From: an uncultured Flavobacteriales bacterium | Lineage (GTDB): Bacteria; Bacteroidota; Bacteroidia; Flavobacteriales; Crocinitomicaceae | NCBI GenBank assembly: GCA_946479985.1 | Contig: CAMLIF010000044.1 | Location: forward strand, 1-27,617 | Length of the DNA stretch: 27,617 bases | Direction of reading: 5' to 3' | Shown here: positions 6,433-15,938 of the stretch, piece by piece | Numbering within the stretch: the first letter of the stretch is position 1 | Layout: every line of letters begins with the position of its first letter | The notes under the pieces: model-generated | What the model saw: the letters and a program-made list of their open reading frames with translations, nothing else | What the model was told of the DNA's origin: nothing | Database searches by the model: none | Program-made: the position numbers and the translations under genes

Positions 6433-8919
6433 TTAATAATCCCACTTCTTGTAAAAGCTGTTATAGAAATTGATTCCGAACTTGTAGGTAAACTTCATTG
6501 AATCGAAGGAAGAATCTGCGGTTACTGCGTAAACACCAATTTTAAAGACTTGTTTGCGGATACGGATCTTGCGTTCCAGGCCAACATACAATTCTGCCTG
6601 GGCAAAACCTGCATCGGGAATTCCAAGGAAACTTCCGCCAATTGTTTCTTCCAGCTTCAACCGGTTAATTCCCCAGACTTTGTTCAGGAAAAATCCTTCG
6701 AAATGATGGATGTAATTAAATGAAAAGTAATTGTTGCCTGTGCTGAGCATAGTGTCGAGCAATTGCTGTGAGTTAAGCGGGTTGGAGAACAGGAAATCGG
6801 AAGTACGGAAATATTTGTATTCTATCAGACGCAGATCTTTTTTTCTCATAAAGCTTCCGGCTGTAAATTTATATTCCGAACTCCCCATTGTTTTGAGATT
6901 GATCTCGTCACGTATCCGTAGCTCCATGAAATCAAAATCCGATTGACCGCCCAGAACTTTTGGAATTCCCTTTTTGTAATTCAGATTCACAACGGGCCAT
7001 TGATTGCCAATAATGATCTTCTGTTTGTTACGAATCATGTATTTCTGACGGAAATGGTATTCCAACCCGATATCACTAACAAATACACTGTAATTTTCAA
7101 ACGGGGTTGGCGCAGCAAAATTCCCGAAGTATTCTACCCAGCTCGGGTAACTGATCCCGGAAATACTTTTTCGGTTGGAATAGAAAACACCTGTTTCCAA
7201 ATACAATCCGTTTAGCAGCTCGAATGAATGCGAAATCTCAAATTTCTGGTTTTGTACCCGGTTGGCCGGAGCAAATGTTCCCTGGATACTTTGATAACCG
7301 GTTACAAAATCATAGATATCGCCGCCCATAACGTAAATCCTTGAAAACCGCATCGGATTATAAAGCCAGTCAACGGCTATTTCTCCTTTGAAATCCTTGT
7401 TGTAAAAACCGTAATCTATGGTAGGACGAACATCGAAACTCATACCGTTCTTAAATCCTTTCGAATAATTCCCGCTTAAACGATGCCTGTAACCGCCAAC
7501 TCCAAACGGAACAACTTGCTCTATTAGTCCTCCAACATAAATTTCCTGCTTTTTGAAAGTGTTTCTGAAACCAACACCGTTGAACAGAAAATCCCAAACA
7601 CTCAATGTGTTGTAAGTGCTGTCCTGGCTCTTCAGATATTCCTCGCTCGCATGATAAGCGTTAATACTATCTTGCTCCTGGATGAATTCCAATTCGGCAT
7701 CTTTCAGTGTAAACGGACGTCTTTCCAGCCAGTAAAGACTATCCCGGTCATAAGCTTCCGGGTGTTCTACCTGTTCCGAGAGCCAGAAGTTCGGTTTCAC
7801 TTCTGCCGGTTTGAATTGATAATTGGAAACTATGGAACGGATTTGTCCGTTGTATGTTTTGCGTCCTTCTTTGATCACGTAGTTGTATTCTCTTCTTGCC
7901 GGATACAAACGGTCTCCGTCTTCGGTATAATCAGTCAGAATATGCATTTCTTTGAAAAAACTCAGCGCTCCTTTGTTGATTTCAAGATCAGCCGAAAGCA
8001 CATGAAAGTTGTCGTTGGAAACGTATAATGTACCGCTGTAGAGTCCTTCTTCTTTGAAACGCGGCGTAACCGTTATTTTATTGATCTCGCGTCCGGTATT
8101 GTCAAAGAAGGATTCCTCGAGAATGAAAATATAATAGACAAAAGCGTTGTAGGCTAAGGGAGAAATGAGCGGACGGAAACTCAGCTGTTCTTTGTCTAAC
8201 TGATTTTTGAAAAGATTGATATCTGCTGTTTGTAATCCGTTAACGAACAGGTACGGATTGGTGTCAGGAGCATTTTGAGGTTGCAGATTTTCATCAAGAG
8301 AGCTAATTTGAACACTTACCGAAGCGGAATTCTGACTTTTTTCAGATAGATCAAGATTCCCGAGAATACTGTCCTTATAGAGATTTCCGTTCTTCAAAAA
8401 CGAATGTGTGTACAATTCTGCAATGTTCATCTTCTTCTTGGAAATTACGCTGTCGCGGTCAAGTGAATCGGTAACTTCCAGTTCTATGCTGCTGAATGCG
8501 TAAAGGTTGCAGTCGTAGTCTTCCAGGGTTTTCTCCCAGTCTTTTCGCTGATCTATGACCTTTTCCATTATCTCTCTCGCAAGATCTCTTCTCGATCTTT
8601 TGGTAATCACGGCTTCTTCAAGCATTTTGCCGTAAATATTCAGAACGTAGTCTTTTGTTTGCGTTCCCGCAGCAATTGTTAGTGTATCAATAACTGTTTC
8701 GTATGCGCTTGAAGTAATTTCAAGAATATGTGTGCCGGGTTCGAGCTGCAATTGATATTTTCCTTCACCGTTCGCCAATGTTGCATAAGTGCTTTTCGCA
8801 ATTCCAATGCGGGCGAACGGAATAGTATACCCTTCTTCATCGAATATTGTCCCGTTTAATACTTGTCCGGTAGAATAAAAGGAAGTCAATAAAAGAAAAG
8901 AGAGTAGAAGTCTCGTCAT
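6433..8919 (-). CDS. DUF5686 / carboxypeptidase-like regulatory domain outer-membrane protein
   Basis: An 828-residue protein with a signal peptide (to about residue 19). A carboxypeptidase regulatory-like (CarboxypepD_reg) beta-sandwich follows at about residues 20-95 (GTIFDEEGYTIPFARIGI, then an ANGEGKY turn). The rest is a long DUF5686 region whose alternating hydrophobic strands and C-terminal aromatic ending (KWDY) fit an outer-membrane beta-barrel. The same domain order occurs in many Bacteroidota proteins, some related to TonB-dependent receptors but lacking a plug domain. The substrate is unknown. The ATG at 8919 overlaps an ATG on the other strand (CATG), but the rightward neighbour most likely starts at 9017, leaving about 97 bp for divergent promoters. 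Confidence 0.88.
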   Translation of the reverse strand: MTRLLLSFLLLTSFYSTGQVLNGTIFDEEGYTIPFARIGIAKSTYATLANGEGKYQLQLEPGTHILEITSSAYETVIDTLTIAAGTQTKDYVLNIYGKMLEEAVITKRSRRDLAREIMEKVIDQRKDWEKTLEDYDCNLYAFSSIELEVTDSLDRDSVISKKKMNIAELYTHSFLKNGNLYKDSILGNLDLSEKSQNSASVSVQISSLDENLQPQNAPDTNPYLFVNGLQTADINLFKNQLDKEQLSFRPLISPLAYNAFVYYIFILEESFFDNTGREINKITVTPRFKEEGLYSGTLYVSNDNFHVLSADLEINKGALSFFKEMHILTDYTEDGDRLYPARREYNYVIKEGRKTYNGQIRSIVSNYQFKPAEVKPNFWLSEQVEHPEAYDRDSLYWLERRPFTLKDAELEFIQEQDSINAYHASEEYLKSQDSTYNTLSVWDFLFNGVGFRNTFKKQEIYVGGLIEQVVPFGVGGYRHRLSGNYSKGFKNGMSFDVRPTIDYGFYNKDFKGEIAVDWLYNPMRFSRIYVMGGDIYDFVTGYQSIQGTFAPANRVQNQKFEISHSFELLNGLYLETGVFYSNRKSISGISYPSWVEYFGNFAAPTPFENYSVFVSDIGLEYHFRQKYMIRNKQKIIIGNQWPVVNLNYKKGIPKVLGGQSDFDFMELRIRDEINLKTMGSSEYKFTAGSFMRKKDLRLIEYKYFRTSDFLFSNPLNSQQLLDTMLSTGNNYFSFNYIHHFEGFFLNKVWGINRLKLEETIGGSFLGIPDAGFAQAELYVGLERKIRIRKQVFKIGVYAVTADSSFDSMKFTYKFGINFYNSFYKKWDY

Positions 8920-9016
8920 GTACAGTTTTTCAATTAGACCGATCAGCGTGAAATTAGTTACAATTTCATCTGCATTTCATGAAAACTTTGCTTTGTTCTT
9001 CGTTTCTTTGCGACTT

Positions 9017-11434
9017 ATGTCGGTTGCCAAATCCAGATCAAGAGCTTATTTATTTTTTCTTCAGAATTTATTGCTGTCAACTTTTGCAATACTTTTCCTG
9101 ATTCGCTGTTACACCATTGTTCGTTTGCTCCAGGTTGAAGATCGCGATTTCACCATTGTTCATTTCCTACAGGCATTTTTAGAAGATTGCTGGCTCATGC
9201 TGCTGATTAGTTTGCCGCTCTTCTTTCTTGGGGTAATTCTTTCATACATTTCAGAGAAATTGGCAAAATGGATCAGTTTCCTGCTCATTACTTTGATCCT
9301 GTTCATTCACATCGGATTTACGGAGTATTTTCTAACCGTACATCAGCTGGTTGATTCATCGATTTATTTTTTTAGCCTCGATGAATTGTCTAAAACTGTA
9401 GGCCTGGGCGAACGTTTCTCCGTTTTAACAGTGGTCTCACTCTTAGCGCTCATTGTTCTGTTTGTGCTGGTTTTCCGTCGTTTGTCGAAACGTGAAAATA
9501 CAATGTTGACTTCTCAGGCATATTTCTTCGTTTTCTGTGGAATAATGGCGTGGGTTTTCTTCCCGAATTATCAATCAAACAAAGAAGAAAGCGCATTGAG
9601 CATTGGTGCAGAATCAAATGTGTCTTTGCTGTTTCTCAATTCGTCGCTGGTGTATTTAAAGCAGGAAGAGAAACAGATTCAGGTTCTTAGAAATGAATTT
9701 GCCGACCTGGATACGTCTTTCACAAATGGTGCTCTGGCCCCGGGGAATTATCCGTTATTCCGGAACTTCGATCAAAAATCGATGCTGAACGAATTGATGA
9801 ACAAAACAACTGACGGGAAATCGCCAAAGATTGTGTTTATTATCGTGGAAGGATTATCGTCGGACCTGCTTGGTGAAAAAGCAGATTTAACCGGACACTT
9901 ACTGCCTTTTATTGATTCACTCGCTAAAAACAGTATCTACTTCCCGAATACGCTTTCAACTTCTCAGCGCACACAGAATGTACTCCCCTCAACACTTTGT
10001 TCGGTTCCGAATGTAGGCGAGGGAACGGTTTTTCAGCAAATGAGTTATCCTGACCATTGGTCTGTTTTAGGTTTGCTGAAGAAGAAATATACTACGCGCT
10101 TTTATTGTGGTGTTCCGTTAGAATATATGAACATGCGCGGCTTTATGAATCAGCATTCCGTTAGCAGATTATCAGATAAATGGACTCGTTCCGTGGAAGC
10201 AGAAAGCAAACGTTTGAATTCTCCCTGGGGAGTTCCGGATGGTGCATTGTTCCGGCAGAATCTGAGTGATTCAAAAAAGCAGCATAAGAAACCCGCTTTT
10301 GATATTCTTTTAACGATCAGTACACATGACCCGTTTGTTTATCCTGAAAAAGAACGGTTTACCAAACTGGCGCGAGCCAAATTCACGTCGATTAAGAAAA
10401 CGAGTAAATTCTTCGGAATGCTGAATACAAATGCAGCGCAGTTCGGGTCATACATGTATTTAGACCAGCAGTTGAAAAAGTATTTTGCTGAATTAAAGAA
10501 ACGTCCCGACTTCCAAAACACTATTTTCATTCTAACCGGCGATCATGGTTCTGAAATGTGGCGACGAAGTGCGCTTTCAAAGTATCATGTTCCTATGATC
10601 ATTTATTCTCCTTTGCTGAAAGAAGCCTATTCTTCCAAAGAAATCGTTTCACACCTCGATCTCACTCCAACGCTGCATGCGTATTTGCAGCAGGTGTATG
10701 GAATGGAATTGCCTGAATACACTTCGTACATTGGACGACAATATTTACTGCCAAATGAAAAAGGAGACCGTTCTTTTGTTTTTACAACAGATCAACTGAA
10801 GAACAGGGATTTGATTATGGGGCATCTTGCTTTAATTGAGAATAAGTTATACCGTGTCGATTCAGGGTTTAATTTGACCGAAATTAAGAACAAAAAACTG
10901 CGTAATAAACTGTTGGAACAACGTGAATTATATAAGAGAATGAGTCGTTATACGCTTCATCAGAACAATTTGATTCCGGCGAAAAGCTATTATCAGTACT
11001 ACGAGAAATTGGTATGGGAGCAGGCTTCAGAACGCAAGTATAAAATTGATCGTTATCCAAAGCACAAGGAATTGGTTTTGGTTGGAAACATCGAAAAAAC
11101 GCTCTTAGATCGACAAAAAATCAAGATCAATGTTTCAATTAAATGCTCCATTCCCAAAGGATATTCGGCTGATTCACTTCCCGACCTGATCATGAGTTCA
11201 GAACCTTTAACCCGCATGGACAGAAAGAAAACAGTTTACAGGTTAGTTCGTCCGGCCGGATTAAACAAAAACAATTCCGGAAACGAAAGCAAGTTTCAGT
11301 ACGAATTATCCTTCAATTCGAAACAACTGGCCCAATTGAAAAAACTAAAACAATGTTACGTTTACCTCTACTACAAAATGGAGAAGTCTCCACGAATTAT
11401 CGAAGCAGAAACAGTAATTTCAACCATTAAATAA
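9017..11434 (+). CDS. LtaS-like membrane sulfatase / phosphoglycerol transferase family
   Basis: An 805-residue alkaline-phosphatase-superfamily protein of the lipoteichoic acid synthase / MdoB type. Five transmembrane helices occupy roughly residues 10-200, followed by an extracytoplasmic sulfatase domain. The metal and catalytic pattern is visible: Glu278 in IIVEGLSSD, candidate nucleophile Thr319 in SQRTQN, Asp509-His510 in TGDHGSE, and a THDPF motif between. Such enzymes transfer phosphoglycerol or phosphoethanolamine groups from lipids to glycans; the substrate here is unknown. A C-terminal extension of about 250 residues goes beyond the usual fold. I prefer the ATG at 9017 because the first helix follows directly; the frame stays open back to 8918. 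The gene is followed 9 bp later by the symporter gene. Confidence 0.85.
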   Translation: MSVAKSRSRAYLFFLQNLLLSTFAILFLIRCYTIVRLLQVEDRDFTIVHFLQAFLEDCWLMLLISLPLFFLGVILSYISEKLAKWISFLLITLILFIHIGFTEYFLTVHQLVDSSIYFFSLDELSKTVGLGERFSVLTVVSLLALIVLFVLVFRRLSKRENTMLTSQAYFFVFCGIMAWVFFPNYQSNKEESALSIGAESNVSLLFLNSSLVYLKQEEKQIQVLRNEFADLDTSFTNGALAPGNYPLFRNFDQKSMLNELMNKTTDGKSPKIVFIIVEGLSSDLLGEKADLTGHLLPFIDSLAKNSIYFPNTLSTSQRTQNVLPSTLCSVPNVGEGTVFQQMSYPDHWSVLGLLKKKYTTRFYCGVPLEYMNMRGFMNQHSVSRLSDKWTRSVEAESKRLNSPWGVPDGALFRQNLSDSKKQHKKPAFDILLTISTHDPFVYPEKERFTKLARAKFTSIKKTSKFFGMLNTNAAQFGSYMYLDQQLKKYFAELKKRPDFQNTIFILTGDHGSEMWRRSALSKYHVPMIIYSPLLKEAYSSKEIVSHLDLTPTLHAYLQQVYGMELPEYTSYIGRQYLLPNEKGDRSFVFTTDQLKNRDLIMGHLALIENKLYRVDSGFNLTEIKNKKLRNKLLEQRELYKRMSRYTLHQNNLIPAKSYYQYYEKLVWEQASERKYKIDRYPKHKELVLVGNIEKTLLDRQKIKINVSIKCSIPKGYSADSLPDLIMSSEPLTRMDRKKTVYRLVRPAGLNKNNSGNESKFQYELSFNSKQLAQLKKLKQCYVYLYYKMEKSPRIIEAETVISTIK

Positions 11435-11443
11435 TTCAACGAA

Positions 11444-12970
11444 ATGTTAAGTCCCGGTTTAATTGCATCAGTACTCATAATTTACTTTTTAGCACTCATC
11501 GTTATTGCATATTACACTTCCAGAAATGCTGATTCAAACGCTTTCTTCACTGGAAACCGGCAAAGTTCATGGTATTTGGTTGCTTTCGGAATGATTGGAA
11601 CCTCGCTTTCGGGAGTGACTTTTATTTCAGTGCCCGGTCAGGTCGGCTCTCAGGCCATGAGTTATTTTCAGGTGGTTCTGGGGTATATTATTGGTTATGT
11701 TGTAATTGCTCAAATTTTGATGCCGCTTTATTATCGACTGAATGTTATTTCCATATATGAATATCTGAAACAGCGTTTCGGGCTGGTTAGTTATAAAACC
11801 GGGGCGGCATTTTTCATTCTTTCACGTACACTCGGATCAGCTACCCGTTTGTTTTTAGCAACTGAGGTGCTTCATTTGTTTTTGTTCAAAGATTTGGATG
11901 TACCATACTTTTTAACTGCGCTTGTAACAGTTGTGCTTATCTGGATTTACACTTTCCGGGGCGGAATTAAAACGATTGTTATTACCGATACTTTTCAAAC
12001 TATTTTCCTCATTTCATCTGTTATCATTTGTACAGTAATAATTGCTAACACACTCGGGGTAAACTTTTCCGGCTTGTATGATAAGATTACAGCGTTGAAA
12101 ACTCCCGCCGGAAATTCAATGACACAGATTTTGTTCTTCGATGATCCGAATGCCAAAAACTACTTTCCAAAAATGTTCTTTGGCGGAATGTTTCTCGCTA
12201 TTGCGATGACTGGTTTGGATCAGGATCTTATGCAGAAGAACCTAAGCTGTAAGTCGATAAAAGATGCGCAGAAAAACATGTATTCATTTACAGTTGTACT
12301 GGTCATTACAAATTTCCTGTTTTTGCTATTAGGAGGTGCGCTTTACGCATACTCTTATGCTAAAGGAGTAACCTTGCCCGAAGCGGCAGATCATGCGTTT
12401 CCCTATTTGGCCCTGAATAAATTTGGAATGGTTGCCGGAATTTTCTTCTTACTTGGAATTACAGCTTCATCTTATGCTTCCGCAGATAGTGCTCTTGCGG
12501 CCCTTACAACTGGTTTTTGTATCGATTTCCTGAATTTCCATCGTCGGGATGAAAAAGAGAAGCAGCGATACAAACTGATCGTACATCTCGGATTTTCTCT
12601 GCTGTTTCTGCTAATCATTATGGGTACACGTGCTTACGTTCAGGCAAACCCTGAAACAAATTTGATTGGTTTAATTCTGGAATTAGCCGGTTATACTTAC
12701 GGTCCGCTTCTGGGATTGTTTGCATTCGGATTGTTTTCAAAACGAAAACTGAACGAAATCCTGGTCCCAGTAATTTGTGTTCTGATCCCGTGTATTTGTT
12801 ATTACATTAGTCAGCACTCTCAATTGTGGACAGGAGGAATGCTGCTGCCGAACGGAAAATACAAAGGTGGTTATCAATTCGGAAATGAAATGCTGATTTT
12901 GAACGGGTTCCTGACTTTCATCGGATTATGGATGATTTCGAAGCCAAAGGCTGAATTATCAATTCAATAA
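11444..12970 (+). CDS. Sodium:solute symporter (SSS family)
   Basis: A 508-residue inner-membrane transporter of the SSS (SLC5-like) family with about 13 hydrophobic helices. Family features include AYYTSRNADSNAFFTGNR at about 22-40, the GTSLSGVTFISVPG stretch at about 52-65 for sodium and substrate binding, and RGGIKTIVITDTFQT near 173-187. The Na+-coupled substrate cannot be told from sequence. It starts 9 bp after the sulfatase stop and is probably co-transcribed with it. The GlmU-like gene follows after 78 bp. Length is normal. Confidence 0.9.
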   Translation: MLSPGLIASVLIIYFLALIVIAYYTSRNADSNAFFTGNRQSSWYLVAFGMIGTSLSGVTFISVPGQVGSQAMSYFQVVLGYIIGYVVIAQILMPLYYRLNVISIYEYLKQRFGLVSYKTGAAFFILSRTLGSATRLFLATEVLHLFLFKDLDVPYFLTALVTVVLIWIYTFRGGIKTIVITDTFQTIFLISSVIICTVIIANTLGVNFSGLYDKITALKTPAGNSMTQILFFDDPNAKNYFPKMFFGGMFLAIAMTGLDQDLMQKNLSCKSIKDAQKNMYSFTVVLVITNFLFLLLGGALYAYSYAKGVTLPEAADHAFPYLALNKFGMVAGIFFLLGITASSYASADSALAALTTGFCIDFLNFHRRDEKEKQRYKLIVHLGFSLLFLLIIMGTRAYVQANPETNLIGLILELAGYTYGPLLGLFAFGLFSKRKLNEILVPVICVLIPCICYYISQHSQLWTGGMLLPNGKYKGGYQFGNEMLILNGFLTFIGLWMISKPKAELSIQ

Positions 12971-13048
12971 TTACAAAGGCTGAAACTTTATGTTTCCTGA
13001 TAATTACATCATTTATAATCGATAATTTTATAATACAATAATCCTTCT

Positions 13049-14185
13049 ATGAATATTATTCTTCACGATAACGGTTTACATCTGCGCTTCGCACCCTTAA
13101 CTCTTACGCGGCCTGTCGGCGATTTGCGCTGGGGAATCATGACTAATGTGGAACGTTGGGAAAGCTGGATTCCGGAAGCAGCAGTTTCTTTTCAAACAGA
13201 GGAATACCTGTCGAATAAATTTCCTCGAACGGATGGAGAACATACAGTTGAAGTCAACGCCGCCATTGTTCCGAATGAAGTAATTGCAGCTGCGGTTGTT
13301 CTTTTAGAAGACAATCAGATCTTGATTTCAGGAGATACCTGGATTGCCAGAAGAGGCACGGCGGATCAAAAAGTTGTTCTTTCTGAAAGCCATCCTATAG
13401 AATTAAAACAACGCTGGGATTTGTTCCAAATGAACGATGAAGTACTTGTTGCTGACTATTTTTTGCTTACTGCCGGAAGAGAATCTGAACCACTTTCAGA
13501 CACAAACCTGGTAATCGGAGATCCAAACCTGATCTTCCTGGAAGAAGGAGCAACTGTTGAAGGAGCAACTCTGAATACAACAGGCGGTCCCATTTATATT
13601 GGCGAAGATTCGGAAATCATGGAAGGCTCTCTGATTCGTGGTCCGTTTGCTCTGTGTGAACATTCAGTGGTTAAAATGGGGGCTAAGATCTATGGAGCAA
13701 CTACTATTGGTCCGCATTGCAAGGTTGGCGGTGAGATTACAAATTGTGTCTTCCAGGCTTATTCAAATAAAGGTCATGATGGTTTTTTAGGAAATTCGCT
13801 GGTGGGTGAGTGGTGTAACTTTGGTGCCGATTCAAATACTTCCAATCTGAAAAACAATTACTCTTTGATTCGTTCATGGTCGTACGAAGAGAGTAACGAA
13901 GTTGAAACCGGTTTGCAATTTATGGGAGTCTGTATGGGCGATCACAGTAAATGCGCTATAAATACCATGTTTAATACAGCTACCGTAATTGGCGTTTCCT
14001 GTAATATTTTCGGTGGTGGATTCCCTAAAAAGTTCATTCCTTCTTTTTCATGGGGTGGCGGCGATGGATTTGAATCGTTTGATCTGAAACGGGCGAAAGA
14101 CGTTGCAAATGCTATGATGAACCGGAGAGGAATACAGATGGAAGAATGTGATTTGGCGATTTTTGATTTTCTGGCGAAGGAGTAG
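13049..14185 (+). CDS. GlmU-like sugar nucleotidyltransferase with beta-helix
   Basis: A 378-residue protein of the alternative bacteroidal GlmU-like family (TIGR03991 type), linked by homology to UDP-N-acetylglucosamine formation. The N-terminus has the family signature RFAPLTLTRPVGDLRWGI (about residues 13-30), and the left-handed beta-helix runs from about residue 150 with repeated hexapeptides (LVIGDPNLIF, PIYIGEDSEI, AKIYGATTIG). The nucleotidyltransferase part lacks the classical LxxGxGTRM motif of E. coli GlmU, as usual for this family. The reaction is inferred from the family. It lies 78 bp after the symporter on the same strand; an AT-rich spacer with TAATTTTA at 13023 could be its own promoter. 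It ends at the repeat region. Confidence 0.88.
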   Translation: MNIILHDNGLHLRFAPLTLTRPVGDLRWGIMTNVERWESWIPEAAVSFQTEEYLSNKFPRTDGEHTVEVNAAIVPNEVIAAAVVLLEDNQILISGDTWIARRGTADQKVVLSESHPIELKQRWDLFQMNDEVLVADYFLLTAGRESEPLSDTNLVIGDPNLIFLEEGATVEGATLNTTGGPIYIGEDSEIMEGSLIRGPFALCEHSVVKMGAKIYGATTIGPHCKVGGEITNCVFQAYSNKGHDGFLGNSLVGEWCNFGADSNTSNLKNNYSLIRSWSYEESNEVETGLQFMGVCMGDHSKCAINTMFNTATVIGVSCNIFGGGFPKKFIPSFSWGGGDGFESFDLKRAKDVANAMMNRRGIQMEECDLAIFDFLAKE

Positions 14186-14254
14186 ATTACAGATAATAAA
14201 GTGAGCGTTTTGAGCAGGCCTGGCTCTTCCTTTCGAACGTTTCTCGGAAATTCT
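14186..14254. other. Possible partial copy of the 146-bp repeat
   Basis: This leader to the repeat block shares a TTTTGAG...AGGCCTGG stretch with the internal part of copy 2 and may be the remnant of a truncated first unit. The similarity is short, so this is tentative. Confidence 0.25.
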
Positions 14255-14401
14255 GGAATATAGGTATATCCCGAATTTGGTTGATTATTATTGGAAGCCT
14301 GTTTTTTATTTTGAGAATGATTGGAACTTGTCGCAGCATAGTCGCTGAATTCGATTTCCGGCAGATATAACTCAAATCGATCTACCAGCGACCATTTTTA
14401 C
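14255..14401. repeat. 146-bp tandem repeat, copy 1
   Basis: Starts with a 26-bp core (14255-14280) that opens GGAATATAGGTATATCC and closes CCGAATTTGG. After it come partly conserved blocks ATTATTATTGGAA, GAGAATGATTGGAAC and GAATTCGATTTCC, then more divergent sequence ending CCATTTTTAC. It lies between two convergent genes and contains no credible gene. Confidence 0.9.
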
Positions 14402-14545
14402 GGAATATAGGTATATCCCGAATTTGGGTAATTATTATTGGAAAGTTGTTTCTGATTTGAGAATGATTAGGCCTGGTCGCCGAAGGAGCATTTAATTCGA
14501 TTTCCCAACATATTACTTCGTGCCCATTCATCTCATAAGCTCCAC
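14402..14545. repeat. 146-bp tandem repeat, copy 2
   Basis: The core at 14402-14427 is identical to the other three. ATTATTATTGGAA, GAGAATGATTAGG and TTAATTCGATTTCC follow. The final 40 bp differ from copies 1 and 3. Unit length is 144 bp. Confidence 0.9.
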
Positions 14546-14691
14546 GGAATATAGGTATATCCCGAATTTGGGTTGATTAATATTGGAAACCTGTTTTTGA
14601 TTTGCGTATGATCGGAACCAGTTGCTGAATAGATACTTAATTCGATCTCTCGTCCTATAATTTCAATCTATATACCCACAACCATTTTTAC
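14546..14691. repeat. 146-bp tandem repeat, copy 3
   Basis: The core at 14546-14571 is identical. ATATTGGAAACCTG, GTATGATCGGAACC and TTAATTCGATCTC follow, and the unit ends ACCATTTTTAC like copy 1. Unit length is 146 bp. Confidence 0.9.
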
Positions 14692-14760
14692 GGAATATAG
14701 GTATATCCCGAATTTGGTTGAATCACTATTGGAAACCCATTGCTTCTTCAAACTGAAAGA
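14692..14760. repeat. 146-bp tandem repeat, copy 4 (truncated)
   Basis: The core at 14692-14717 is identical, and CTATTGGAAACCC is retained. The similarity then fades and the unit stops before the methyltransferase stop codon at 14791, so the last copy is incomplete. Confidence 0.8.
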
Positions 14761-14790
14761 TTCCTGCTAATTGAAAAACGAATTCCAAAT

Positions 14791-15873
14791 TCAATTTCGC
14801 AACTCTAAAACCCACAATTCTACAACTTCTTCGTCTCGCCACTGTGCAACACGTTTGGTCTTATCACTCTGAGGTTTCACCTTCAGCGTAAGTAAATCAA
14901 CTTTCTTGAACCGTTGATTTACTTTTAGTTCATGAGCAATAGGATGTACTGTTTTTTCATCCATCAGTTTTGCCAAATTTGAAAAGATCAAAACCAATTT
15001 CCCGTTTTCTTTCAAATAACCCTCTGCCTGATTGAAAAAACGGGTAAATAACTGATCGTCGTAATAAATAGCGGCATCAATTCCTTTCGATTTCTGCTTC
15101 ATCGGAATCCATGGGGGATTGAAAACAATCAGATCGAAGCTGCGGTTTGAGTTTGCAAATAAATCGCCTGAACGCAAGGTAATTGTCGATTCACCTTCTC
15201 CCAGCATTTTTTGAACTCCGATTAGCGCATTCGGATTGGTATCTGTCCCAATAATGCTTTCGAAATCGTATTTCTGAAGTAAAAGACTCAAAACACCACT
15301 TCCAATTCCAACATCTACGGCTTGTTTTTTAGAACCGGTATAACCCGATAGAAATTTATCAAAGAGTTCAATGTGTTCGAAACGAGTAGGGAAGTAAGTT
15401 CCGTAATACGGATTAATCTTTCGTTTGAGTTGCGGAATATGAATTCCTTTCTCCTGCCATTGCCAGGAACTATTTAGTCCCTGTACTTCAGGGAACGGAA
15501 GAAAAAAATCGTTTTGTTCCGGGTAAAGTTCCTTTAGCCAGCCAATTTGCGGAGCTTTTCGAACAACCAGTTTATGATTTGAAACCTCTAAAAGTAAATG
15601 GTGCGATAATGTTCTGAACAAATTACGGTTACTGCGCTGTTCGGCAAAGGACTGCTCCTTTTTAATTCTGCTCAAGCGTTTTTTCAATGCTTCAATAACA
15701 ACTAAACCACTGGAAAAAGCATCAACAATCAGAACGTATTGCTTTTCAATCAGAGCATTCACCGCATCTTCCACAGGGATGTGTGCGGCGTATTCCAATA
15801 CTTCCAATTCGTGAGTAATAGCTTTTGGGCGAATAGCCTTTAATTTCGAAATTTTGGAATTTTCTGTGCTCAT
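14791..15873 (-). CDS. Class I SAM-dependent methyltransferase with NPPW motif
   Basis: A 360-residue cytoplasmic methyltransferase. Residues 1-170 form an unfamiliar N-terminal domain. The Rossmann core follows with motif I DVGIGSG at 187-193 and the catalytic-type NPPW motif at 252-255, typical of enzymes that methylate amide or exocyclic amino nitrogens (PrmC, RsmC/RlmG and N6-adenine types). The N-terminal extension plus NPPW most resembles RsmC/PrmC-like enzymes, but the substrate cannot be named. A -7 box (TACCTTTG) lies about 54 bp upstream. It converges with the GlmU-like gene across the repeat block. Confidence 0.85.
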   Translation of the reverse strand: MSTENSKISKLKAIRPKAITHELEVLEYAAHIPVEDAVNALIEKQYVLIVDAFSSGLVVIEALKKRLSRIKKEQSFAEQRSNRNLFRTLSHHLLLEVSNHKLVVRKAPQIGWLKELYPEQNDFFLPFPEVQGLNSSWQWQEKGIHIPQLKRKINPYYGTYFPTRFEHIELFDKFLSGYTGSKKQAVDVGIGSGVLSLLLQKYDFESIIGTDTNPNALIGVQKMLGEGESTITLRSGDLFANSNRSFDLIVFNPPWIPMKQKSKGIDAAIYYDDQLFTRFFNQAEGYLKENGKLVLIFSNLAKLMDEKTVHPIAHELKVNQRFKKVDLLTLKVKPQSDKTKRVAQWRDEEVVELWVLELRN

Positions 15874-15926
15874 AATTGTAATGGAACTTCTATACCGTGC
15901 TGATGTGCCAGGAATAAAAGAGCGGA

Positions 15927-15934
15927 CAAAGGTA
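15927..15934 (-). promoter_or_regulatory. -7 box TACCTTTG of the methyltransferase gene
   Basis: An exact TAnnTTTG match on the minus strand, 53 bp before the ATG at 15873. No well-placed TTG is seen for the -33 element. It lies in the gap after the TPR gene. Confidence 0.45.
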
Positions 15935-15938
15935 GGGA

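Noticed and set aside
8918..9016. N-terminal extension of the LtaS-like protein to the ATG at 8918
   Set aside because: The extension overlaps the divergent gene's start codon and would leave no promoter space; the ATG at 9017 precedes the first transmembrane helix directly.
14187..14375. Leftward 62-codon reading frame in the 146-bp repeats
   Set aside because: It is not preserved in the other copies of the repeat, so coding is unlikely.
14255..14760. CRISPR array or integron attC cassette array
   Set aside because: Inter-core sequences are about 120 bp and related to one another, there is no integrase or cas gene, and I see no attC-type RYYYAAC/GTTRRRY pairing.
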